The notes under the pieces were generated by a model, which was not told the origin of the DNA, did no database searches, and saw nothing but the letters and a program-made list of their open reading frames with translations. A program made the position numbers and the translations under genes. Below are positions 26,959 to 34,500 of a stretch of 64,000 bases of DNA, in pieces (within the stretch, counting starts at the first letter, position 1; every line of letters starts with the position of its first letter). The stretch lies in the NCBI GenBank assembly GCA_963816545.1, contig CAWFLE010000007.1, positions 1,054,001-1,118,000 of the forward strand, given 5' to 3'. The DNA comes from Albimonas sp963816545 (lineage in GTDB: Bacteria > Pseudomonadota > Alphaproteobacteria > Rhodobacterales > Rhodobacteraceae).

Positions 26959-27393
26959 TCAACCTTCGCGTTCCAGAAGCCGCTCCCGCCGCACATGCCG
27001 CTGGCGATAGAGCCCGCGCGCGTGCATCCAGGCCACGGGCGACAGCAGGCCCGCATCCATCCGCACGTCGTCCACCAGCCGGCAGCCCCGCGGCGTCGGC
27101 TCCACCGTCAGGGTGTGGCGCCAGGTGCGGATCGGGCCGCCGAACTCGTCCGTCCGCATCACCCGCAGGTCGTGGTTCACCTCCAGCAGCCTCACCACCC
27201 ACGGGAACTCCTGCCGCGGGATGCCGCCCGCGACGCGGTAGACGACCACCTGCCCGGCCTGCATCCGGCACTCCGGCAAACCGTCGTAGCTGACCGCGTC
27301 GAAGCTGGTGAGCGCGAGGTTCGGCCAAAGCGTCGCATGCTCCCACACCACCTCGGGGGGGAAGCCGTACTCGCGCGCCGCAACCATCCTCAT
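26959..27393 (-). CDS. SRPBCC / START-like domain protein (polyketide cyclase-dehydrase family)
   Basis: The 144-aa single-domain protein starts at MRMVAAREYGFPPEVVWEHA, an opening strand-helix typical of Bet v1-like SRPBCC proteins. The beta-strands follow as VYRVAGGIPRQEFPWVVRLL, HDLRVMRTDEFGG and WRHTLTVEPTPRGCRLVDDV, and a C-terminal helix closes the lipid cavity (SPVAWMHARGLYRQRHVRRE). The biochemical role is unknown; related proteins bind lipids or hydrophobic ligands. No clear ribosome site is seen, and GTG or ATG starts a few codons away are possible. The divergent 130 nt upstream separates it from the monooxygenase-like gene. Confidence 0.68.
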   Translation of the reverse strand: MRMVAAREYGFPPEVVWEHATLWPNLALTSFDAVSYDGLPECRMQAGQVVVYRVAGGIPRQEFPWVVRLLEVNHDLRVMRTDEFGGPIRTWRHTLTVEPTPRGCRLVDDVRMDAGLLSPVAWMHARGLYRQRHVRRERLLEREG

Positions 27394-27522
27394 AAGCACC
27401 CTGACGCTCCAGCTCCCGTCGCGGACGAACCCGCCCCGATTAACCCTGCGTGGCTTTCCAAAGCCTTGACGACGCCCCGCCCGCATGCCCCCCTCCGCCC
27501 CGCCAGCCGAAAGGAGCCCGCC

Positions 27523-27870
27523 ATGATCGCCGTCATCTTCGAGGTCCTCCCGAAGGAGGGCCGCCGCGCCGCCTATCTCGACATGGCCGCCGAGCTGAAG
27601 CCGCTCCTCTCCGAAATCGACGGCTTCATCTCGGTGGAGCGATTCGAGAGCCTGACCGAGCCGGGCAAGCTCCTCTCCGTCTCCTTCTGGCGCGACGAAG
27701 AGGCCCTCGCGCAATGGCGGGCGGTGGAGCGCCACCGCGGCGCCCAGTCCGCCGGACGCAGCCTCATGTTCGAGGACTACCGCCTCCGGGTCGCGGGCGT
27801 GATCCGCGACTACGGCATGGAGGACCGCGCCCAGGCCCCCGCCGACAGCCGCGCGCACCACGGAGGCTGA
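27523..27870 (+). CDS. Antibiotic biosynthesis monooxygenase (ABM) domain protein
   Basis: The 115-aa dimeric alpha-beta barrel domain contains MIAVIFEVLPKEGRRAAYLD, DGFISVERFESLTEPGKLLS and SFWRDEEALAQWRAVERHRG, the typical ABM pattern with the helix before W-R. Members are cofactor-free monooxygenases, heme-degrading enzymes or stress-related proteins; the ligand is not predictable. An AAAGGAG ribosome site precedes the ATG. A long GC hairpin follows directly, so it is probably monocistronic. Confidence 0.8.
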   Translation: MIAVIFEVLPKEGRRAAYLDMAAELKPLLSEIDGFISVERFESLTEPGKLLSVSFWRDEEALAQWRAVERHRGAQSAGRSLMFEDYRLRVAGVIRDYGMEDRAQAPADSRAHHGG

Positions 27871-27874
27871 GGGC

Positions 27875-27929
27875 CGGGCGGGCGGGCGAGCCGGGGCGCA
27901 GGCCCCGACGAGTCCCGCCCGCCCGCCCG
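27875..27929 (+). terminator. Long GC hairpin after the ABM gene
   Basis: Perfect 14-bp stem CGGGCGGGCGGGCG (27875-27888) / CGCCCGCCCGCCCG (27916-27929), 4 nt after the stop. The 27-nt loop can form a small inner hairpin (GGGGC/GCCCC). A TTGACA (27932-27937) directly after it could be the -35 of the acuI-like gene. Confidence 0.65.
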
Positions 27930-27991
27930 CGTTGACACCGCCCCGGATCGCGAGGACCCTCCGCCCCGAAACCAAGGCGCGGGAGGAACGC

Positions 27992-28984
27992 ATGAGCTTC
28001 AAGGCCCTGATCGTCGACAAGGACGCGGAGGGGACCCCCTCCGCCGCCGTGCAGGAGATCGAGGCGGACCGCCTCCCCGACGGCGACGTGACCGTGGCGG
28101 TCGAATACTCGACCGTGAACTACAAGGACGGCCTCTGCCTCACCACCGGCGGCGGTCTGGTGAAGACCTGGCCCCACGTCCCCGGCATCGACTTCGCGGG
28201 CACGGTCGAATCCTCCTCCGACTCCCGCTACGCCCCCGGCGACAAGGTGGTCCTGACCGGCTGGCGCGTGGGCGAGGTCTGGTGGGGCGGCTACGCCCAG
28301 AAGGCCCGCGTGAAGGCCGACTGGCTGGTCCCCTTGCCGGATGGCCTCACCCCCAGGCAGGCCATGGCCGTCGGCACCGCCGGCTTCACCGCCATGCTCG
28401 CGGCGATGGCGCTTGAGGACCACGGGCTGAAGCCCGGCGCGGGCCCGGTGCTCGTCACCGGCGCGGCCGGCGGCGTGGGCTCCGTGGCGACCGCGATCCT
28501 CGCCCATCTGGGCCACGAGGTCGCGGCCGTCACCGGCCGCCCCGAGACGGAGGACTACCTCAAGTCCCTCGGCGCCTCCCGCATCGTCCCGCGCGAGGAC
28601 ATCGCCGAGACCGTCAAGCGCCCCCTCGAATCCGAGACCTGGGCCGGCGCCATCGACGCCGTCGGCGGCCAGATGCTCGCCCGCCTGCTGGGCCAGATGA
28701 AATACGGCGCCTCGGTCGCCGCCATCGGCCTCGCCGGCGGCCCGCAGCTTCCCACGACGGTCCTGCCCTTCATCCTGCGGAGCGTGAACCTGCTCGGCAT
28801 CGATTCGGTGATGCAGCCCTACGAGAACCGCCTCCGCGCCTGGTCCCGCATCGCGAAGGACCTGCCGATGGAGAAGCTCGAGGCGATGGTCGAGCCCGCC
28901 ACGCTCGAAGACCTGCCCAGGCTCGGCGAGGACATCCTCAAGGGCCGCGTGAAGGGCCGCGTGGTGGTGGACGTGAATGCCTGA
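27992..28984 (+). CDS. acuI: Acrylyl-CoA reductase (NADPH)-like MDR family oxidoreductase
   Basis: A 330-aa zinc-free medium-chain reductase of the YhdH/AcuI group. Diagnostic segments are VEYSTVNYKDGLCLTTGGG, HVPGIDFAGTVESSSD, GWRVGEVWWGGYAQKARVKA, the Rossmann motif VLVTGAAGGVGSVATAILAH and LLGIDSVMQPYENRL. AcuI reduces acryloyl-CoA to propionyl-CoA in DMSP/acrylate and 3-hydroxypropionate metabolism, common in Rhodobacterales. Length and motifs fit that group, but no DMSP genes are adjacent, so the physiological context is uncertain. GGGAGG ribosome site. Confidence 0.85.
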   Translation: MSFKALIVDKDAEGTPSAAVQEIEADRLPDGDVTVAVEYSTVNYKDGLCLTTGGGLVKTWPHVPGIDFAGTVESSSDSRYAPGDKVVLTGWRVGEVWWGGYAQKARVKADWLVPLPDGLTPRQAMAVGTAGFTAMLAAMALEDHGLKPGAGPVLVTGAAGGVGSVATAILAHLGHEVAAVTGRPETEDYLKSLGASRIVPREDIAETVKRPLESETWAGAIDAVGGQMLARLLGQMKYGASVAAIGLAGGPQLPTTVLPFILRSVNLLGIDSVMQPYENRLRAWSRIAKDLPMEKLEAMVEPATLEDLPRLGEDILKGRVKGRVVVDVNA

Positions 28985-29150
28985 ACCGGGCCGGGACGCA
29001 TCCGCTCGCAGGCGCCCTGCGGGCGGGCTTTCCCGGACGGCCGACGCCCGCGCCCGGATCGCGAAGCGATCCGCGGGTCCGGAGGGGTTCGACGCCCCTC
29101 CGGACCCGCCCCCCTCGGGGGAAGCGCCCCCCGACGCTTCCCCCCAAGAC
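28985..29150 (+). repeat. Structured intergenic repeat, family A copy 1
   Basis: The region between acuI and the convergent holin gene shares about 110 bp with copy 2 at 45265: both begin AGGCGCCCTGCGGGCGGGCTT and continue through GCGCCCGGATCGCG to a hairpin. Here the hairpin is a perfect 13-bp stem (GGGTCCGGAGGGG 29075-29087; CCCCTCCGGACCC 29095-29107). A second perfect 10-bp stem follows (29117-29126 / 29135-29144). It probably also terminates transcription from both sides. Confidence 0.65.
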
Positions 29151-29166
29151 CGACCCCCGGCCCCCC

Positions 29167-29826
29167 CTACTCCCCCACCCGCCGCCGGAACGCCGCCAGC
29201 GCATCCCGCGCCCCGGCCGCGGCGCTCGCGCCCAGCGCGGCCGCCCCCGCCCGCTCCAGCGACGGCGCATGAGCCCCCAGCTCCGCGATCCGCCCGTCCT
29301 TCTCCCGGCTCGACCGGCTCGACCCGAACTCGAAGTCGAACGCGGTCCCGATGTTGCGCGCGAACATCCCCCCGATGCCGGTCAGGAACCCCACCAGCGT
29401 GTTCACCATGGCGCTGTTCTCCGCGTCCTTGTTCAGCGACAGCAGGAACATCACCCCCGCGATCCCCACCACCGCCGAGAACGCCGCCACCAGCATCACG
29501 TCCGCCCGCCGGTTCTCCCGCCCCAGCACCTTCACGATCTGCACGTCCCGCGCCCGCGCGTCCGCCCGGTCCGCCAGCAGCGCCTCCGCCTCCGCGAGCG
29601 ACAGCTCCGCCAGCCGCCCCTTCAGCGCCGCCATCGCCTGCGCGTCCCGCTCCAGCGCGGCCATCGCCCGCGCCTCCGCCTCCGGCCCGGCCGACGGGTC
29701 CACGCCCGTGACCTCCCGCACCGCCGCGGAGACCGCCGCCCCCAGCGCCCCGCCGCGCCCCTCTCCCACCAGCCTCGACACCAGCGCCGGCGCCGCCGCC
29801 GCGATGATCGGCAACAAGGGAATCAT
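29167..29826 (-). CDS. 3TM-type phage-like holin
   Basis: The 219-aa protein has a hydrophobic N-terminus (MIPLLPIIAAAAPALVSRLV), a central Ala/Glu-rich helical region with coiled-coil character (about 45-100), and two clear membrane segments (about 108-130 VMLVAAFSAVVGIAGVMFLL, and about 140-160 MVNTLVGFLTGIGGMFARNI). The Arg-rich C-terminus is soluble. This matches phage and gene-transfer-agent 3TM holins, which form the membrane lesion that lets an endolysin reach the wall. The N-acetylmuramidase gene lies just upstream on the same strand. AAGGAGG ribosome site. No other phage structural gene is nearby. Confidence 0.68.
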   Translation of the reverse strand: MIPLLPIIAAAAPALVSRLVGEGRGGALGAAVSAAVREVTGVDPSAGPEAEARAMAALERDAQAMAALKGRLAELSLAEAEALLADRADARARDVQIVKVLGRENRRADVMLVAAFSAVVGIAGVMFLLSLNKDAENSAMVNTLVGFLTGIGGMFARNIGTAFDFEFGSSRSSREKDGRIAELGAHAPSLERAGAAALGASAAAGARDALAAFRRRVGE

Positions 29827-29840
29827 GCCCGCCTCCTTCC

Positions 29841-29921
29841 TCAGGCGCCCAAGGGCCGCGCAGGCCCCCGCGGCGCGGAACGGGACGAATACGCCCCAAC
29901 GATCGGCGGCGACGAAACCAT
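29841..29921 (-). CDS. 26-codon mini-ORF created by a duplicated gene junction
   Basis: Between the endolysin and the holin gene, a small frame starts MVSSPPIVGAYSSRSAP and ends ARPLGA plus TGA. It has its own AAGGAGG ribosome site before the ATG. Its last codons, stop, ribosome site and following ATG (holin start) repeat the last codons, stop, ribosome site and ATG found 96 nt upstream at the endolysin terminus (SRPLGA stop). It is probably a by-product of a tandem duplication. It may be translated and couple the two genes, but there is no evidence for a function. Confidence 0.35.
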   Translation of the reverse strand: MVSSPPIVGAYSSRSAPRGPARPLGA

Positions 29922-29936
29922 GCCCCGCCTCCTTCC

Positions 29937-30785
29937 TCAGGCGCCGAGGGGCCGCGACGGCCCCCCCAGCGCGTAATAGGCCGCCTGCGCCGCCGACATG
30001 AGCGCCCCCCCCGGCGCCCCCGTCTCCGGCAGCCGGCAGGCCCGCTCGAACTTCAGGATCGCCGCCCGGGTCCGCGGCCCCATCAACCCGTCCGCCGGCC
30101 CCGGCTCCGCCCCCAGATGCGTCAGCGCGTGCTGGAGCGCGGCCACCGTCTCCACCCGGAACTCCGCCCCCGCGGCCTCCGCCGCATAGGCCGCCGCCAG
30201 CTTCTCGTCATACCGGTTCCGCGCGTAGCCCGGCCCGTTGTAGCCCCGCGCGAACCCCGCCCAGTCCCGCGCCCGCAGATGCCGGTCCAGCCGCGCCCCC
30301 CGCACGAACCCGGCGAAGGCGTCGAGCTGCGCCGCCTCGTCGTCGCACATGTCGGCCACGAAGCTCTCCACGTCCCCCCACCCGCACAGCCCGGCGTTGA
30401 ACCCCATGATCTGGAACCGGCCCCAGGAGGCGGCCTTCAGCGCCGCCTCCCGGTCCAGCCGCATCGCCTCCGCCAGCCGCCCGTGCTGCGCCTCCCCCCC
30501 GGCCCCGTACCCCCCGGCCGAGGCCGCCGACACCCCCGGCGCCGCCCCATCGAACCGCCCCCCGGTCAGCCGATGGAACACATGCCGCTCGAACAGCACC
30601 GGCGGCCGGCCCGAGGGCAGGAACGCCGCCCCCCGGCTCTCCACCTCCGCCACCGCCCGGATCGCCGCCAGCTCGCACCCCAGCTCGGCGGCGGCGGCGA
30701 GCCACGGGCCCGGCCCCTCGATGAGCCTCGCGGCCCCCCGGAACCCCTCCGGCGCATGCCGGGCGTCGATGGCTGTGTCGGACAT
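29937..30785 (-). CDS. N-acetylmuramidase family endolysin with C-terminal peptidoglycan-binding domain
   Basis: The 282-aa protein has an N-acetylmuramidase catalytic domain (about residues 10-195): the catalytic Glu region AIRAVAEVESRGAAFLPSGR, then PPVLFERHVFHRLTGG, ASWGRFQIMGFNAGLCGW and WAGFARGYNGPGYARNRYDE. Residues 215-265 form a peptidoglycan-binding repeat (VETVAALQHALTHLGAEPGP, GPRTRAAILKFERACRL). There is no signal peptide, as expected for an endolysin that needs a holin, and the holin gene is immediately downstream. This is a stand-alone lysis cassette: a prophage remnant or a domesticated unit (gene transfer agent or tailocin release) is possible. Confidence 0.83.
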   Translation of the reverse strand: MSDTAIDARHAPEGFRGAARLIEGPGPWLAAAAELGCELAAIRAVAEVESRGAAFLPSGRPPVLFERHVFHRLTGGRFDGAAPGVSAASAGGYGAGGEAQHGRLAEAMRLDREAALKAASWGRFQIMGFNAGLCGWGDVESFVADMCDDEAAQLDAFAGFVRGARLDRHLRARDWAGFARGYNGPGYARNRYDEKLAAAYAAEAAGAEFRVETVAALQHALTHLGAEPGPADGLMGPRTRAAILKFERACRLPETGAPGGALMSAAQAAYYALGGPSRPLGA

Positions 30786-31050
30786 GGCGGCCCCTGCTTC
30801 CCCGGGGCCACGGCCGCACGAAGGATGCGCGACAGCGGCCCCTCGTGGCGAACGGCGGCGCAGCTACAGCGAAATTGCTGACAAACCGCTAACCGGAGGG
30901 CGGACCCGTGGAGCGCCGTCTCGCAAGCTCCGCCATCGCCGTGCCCCCGCGCCGGGGCGAGCGCCGTCCGAACCAGAGCGGGAGGCCGAGACGGCCGCCC
31001 TGCGCCCCTCCCCCTGAACCCGCGGCGAGTACGGACACGCCGCAACCGCC

Positions 31051-31405
31051 TCCGGGGACGCCTTCGCGTTCGAGAATGACGGCTGCACTCAGGCGGACGG
31101 GACGATCCCGCTGCCGGAGAACCAAGCGTCCGGCGCCGACGTCCCGGCGAGCGCGGTCCTTGCCGGCCGGAGCCTCGCCAGCCTCGGGTTCGCGCCGGGC
31201 AGCTGCTCGGTCTTCGTGCCGGGCGGCGCCGGGCTGCGGGTCGCGGTGGACGAAGGGCCGCCTGCCATGCCGCCGCCCGCGCGCTGCCGATGGCGCCCCT
31301 CGGCCTGCCGAGCCCGATCGGGCTGCGCCGCAGGCGTTGGTCGGCTCAGGAACGCCGGCCGAAGACCTCGGCGCCCCCTCCGCGTCAACGCATCGTCAAC
31401 CATGA
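31051..31405 (+). pseudogene. Coding-like fragment, unknown protein, frame broken
   Basis: In one plus-strand frame the sequence reads SGDAFAFENDGCTQADG, then IPLPENQASGADVPASAVLA and SLGFAPGSCSVFVPGGAGLR, with about 90% G/C at third positions and a normal codon-position gradient. No start codon precedes it (stop at 31015). Near 31275 (in CCCGCGCGCTG) the signal passes to another frame: AADGAPRPAEPDRAAPQALV, ending THRQP and TGA at 31405. I do not recognise the protein. It is either a small gene damaged by frame errors or the remains of one. Confidence 0.35.
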
Positions 31406-31468
31406 CGCAGCGTCTTCCGCCGCTTCCACGGCCCCAGGAAGATACCCAAGCGCATCATACGCAAGCGA

Positions 31469-31486
31469 TGTTTCGCGCGCGAAACA
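31469..31486. promoter_or_regulatory. Perfect 18-bp palindrome, parS-like in its arms
   Basis: TGTTTCGCGCGCGAAACA. The TGTTTC...GAAACA arms are those of ParB-binding parS sites (TGTTTCACGTGAAACA) but the centre is 2 bp longer. A partial copy, CGCATGCGAAACG, follows at 31488-31500. Its position, 17 nt beyond the tamB stop and far from any gene start, is more like a protein-binding site than a promoter element. Confidence 0.4.
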
Positions 31487-31503
31487 CGCATGCGAAACGC
31501 CCG

Positions 31504-34500
31504 CTACCAGTCGTACTTCCAGTTCGCGCCGATGGAGGCGCCCTTGTCGGACCCCGTCTCCGCATCCACCGTGAAATTGTCGAACACCTCGACCTCCACC
31601 TCCACGGCCGGAGAGCCTCCGTCGACCGGCTGCTTCACGCCCACGAATACCCCGTCCGAGACGTTGCGCCCGGCCCTGACGGCGGTGCTCTCGCCGCCCG
31701 TCTCCACCGACAGCACGTCCAGCCCGACGGCCGAGCGGATGCGCCCCAGCACCCCCTGGTTGCCGGAGGCCAGCGTCGCCAGCCCGGAGGCGAGCTGGAT
31801 CCCCTCCGCCGCCGACAGGCTCTGCCTCGGCCGCCCGAACAACACTCGCGGCAGCACCTCGTCCTCCGGCAGGGCGGGCGTCGACTCGAACGCGAGCTCC
31901 GGGTTCGAGGCCGTGCCCCGCACCGCGATCCGCCCGGTGATGTCGTCGCGCTCATGCTCCAGCGCCACGTCCAGGATCGGGTCGATGTCCCGGCGCCCGA
32001 GGAACCGGACTTCGCCCCGCACCAGCTCGAAGTCCCGGCCCAGGAAATCCAGCCGCCCGCGGCGCTTGCTGATCGTGCCCGTGACCCGCGGCGACGCCGC
32101 CGCCCCGTCCACCGAGATGTCGGCCTGCCACTCGCTGTCGAGCCCCCGGCCGCGGATGTAGATGTCCGCCGGCGCCACGATGTCGATGTCGAGCTGCGGG
32201 CCGGCGCCCGGATCGACGGGCGCCTCCTCCTCCTCGACCGGCTCGCCCTTGATGAGCACCTCGCCCAGATCGGCGACCGAGGGGGGCGTGGCGTTCACCA
32301 GCCGCACCTCCGCCCGGTCGATCAGGACCTTGCCCGCGATCAGCGGCGCGGTCAGCGGCCCGGTGGCGCTGATGTCGGCGGTCACCGAGGCCGTCACATC
32401 CTCGCGCCGCACCAGCACCGCCTCGCGGGTGGTGAGCGTCGCCTGAAGCTCCGAGCCGTCGATCAGCACCTCCGCCGTCACCGGGTTGCCCGCGCCGTCG
32501 GTGGCGCTCACGTCCACCGCGAAGGCGCCGCCCTCGGCGATGCGGGACCGCGCCTCCAGGTCCAGCAGGATCGTGCCCAGCTCCAGGAACTGGTAGGCGC
32601 CGTCGGTGAGAAAGATGCTCCCCGTGGGCTGCGGGTTCGCCACGGTGCCCGTCACCTTGAGGTCCAGGTCGAGCTGGCCCTGAAGGACGTGATCCGGCAG
32701 CGGCGCCAGCGCCCAGATGTTCTCGGCCCGGCCCTGCCAGCTCACCGCGAGGTCCAGCGCGCCGTTCTGCGGGACCGAGACCGCGGGCCCCGACGGGACC
32801 AGCGGGATCGACCCCTCCACCACCAGCGGCTGCCCGAAATCCCCGCTGACCGAAGCGGTGGTCCTCAGCCGGCTTCCGTTCCAGGTCCCCTCCGCCGAGA
32901 CCGCGATCGGCTCCACGTCGTTCGGCACCCCCGCGATGCGAAGGCCCGAGCCCTCCAGGTCGAACCGGCCGGAGGCCGAGCCCGCCCGCGTGTCGAACCG
33001 CGCCGTCAGCCCCGCCTGCCCGGCCGTGACCGGCGCGCCCGTCAGCTCGCCCAGCGCCGCCATGTCATCCACATTCAGCCGGATCGAGCCCACGGACCCG
33101 CCGCCCCGAAGCGCCACGTCTCCCGTCAGGCTCCCGCCCGGCAGCGATACGTTCAGCCCCTGAAGCTCCGTCGCGTCGCCTGCGCGCACGACCCGAAGCC
33201 GCCCCTGCTGCGCCACCGCCAGTTCGCCCGAGGCGAAGCGAAGCTGAGAGACGTCGAAGCGCAGATCCTCGCCCGACAGATCCCCCTGCCCGGCCACGTC
33301 CAGCGACAGCGCCTCGCCGTCCGGGTTCTCGCCGCGGCCCTGCACGGTCACGCGCAGGTCCTGCAACCCGCCTTCCGCCGTCGCCGTCACCTGCGCGAAG
33401 CGCCCCGCGCCGCCGAGGTCCAGCCCCGAGATCACCGCCCGCGCCTCGCCCTGCGGGTCCTCGATCAGGTTCGACCCCTGCGCCGTGATCCGGGCGCCCG
33501 CGGCCGTCACCGCGCCCGAGAGCGCCGAGGCGTCCACCTGCACCGACCCGGCCGGCGAGGTCAGCAGGTCCGACCCCTCCGCCGTCGCCGTCAGGGAGGC
33601 CACGTTCACGCCCCCCGCCGAGACGCCCGAAGCCTCCAGCTTCGCGGTCCCTTCGGGCGCCTCGATCAGGTTGGTCCCCTCCACGCTCAACGTCGCCCGG
33701 TCCACCGAGGCCGCGTCGCCCGAGACGTCCTCCACCCGCACCGTCGCCGCCCCTTCGGCCGCGCCCAGCAGATCCATCCCCTGGGCCTCGCCCGACAGCG
33801 CGGCGACCGTGAAGCCCGCCGCCTCGATCCCCTGCGCCGAGAACTCGGCCGTCCCGCTCGGCGCCGAAATCAGGTCCGTGCCCTGCACCTCCACCGTCGC
33901 CTGCGCCACCGTCGCGCCCTGCGCAGAGACGTCCCGCACCGTCAGCGTCGCCGTGCCGGAGGGGGCCTCGATCAGGTTCTCGCCGGCGAAGTCCAGCTCC
34001 GCCTCGCCGACCGTCGCACCCTCGGCGGCCACGCCCTGCGCGGTCAGCCGGCCCTCGCCCTTCGGCGCCTCCATCAGGTTCTCCCCGTCGAAGGTCAGGG
34101 TCAGCGTCTCCACCCGCGCGCCCTGCGCCCCGATGCCCGACGCCTTGGCCTCCAGCGTGCCGCGCGGGGCGCCCAGCAGGTCCTGCGCGTCCAGCTCCAG
34201 CTCGACCCGCTCCACCTCCGCCTCATACTCGGGCGCCGCGATCCCCTCGATCACCGCCCGCGCTTGCGCCGAGGGCGTGTCCATCAGGTCCGCCGCGGTC
34301 CCCCGCAGTTCCACCTGATCCACCGTCGCCCCCTGCGCCGCCACCCCGGACAGCGTCAGCCCGTAGGCGGCCGAGGGCGCGCCCAGCGCGTCCTGCACGC
34401 TCACGGTCCCCGACACCTCCGCCACCGAGGCGCCGAACCCCGAGATCCCCGTCCCCTGCAACTGAAGGTTGGCATCCTGCCGCGCCTCCGGCCGGGTCAG

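Larger units (their letters stand above)
30786..31503. other. 718-bp region without an intact gene
   Basis: Between the endolysin start and the tamB stop no full-length gene can be supported. The plus strand holds a coding-like fragment (31051-31405, listed separately), and 31469-31486 is a perfect palindrome. The first 250 bp contain only short proline/arginine-rich frames on both strands. A promoter for the lysis cassette should lie near 30790-30900 (a lower-GC patch with AATTGCTGACAAACCG-like sequence), but no consensus is clear. Confidence 0.5.

Noticed and set aside
26941..26961. GTGAGAACGATTC upstream of the GGDEF-EAL gene, resembling half of the Fur-like box at 21347
   Set aside because: Only one arm is good and it overlaps the stop region of the next gene; too weak to call.
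30908..31405. A 165-codon plus-strand frame upstream of tamB
   Set aside because: Its first two thirds are Arg/Pro-rich noise; only the last 40 codons look coding and they join the fragment reported at 31051-31405.
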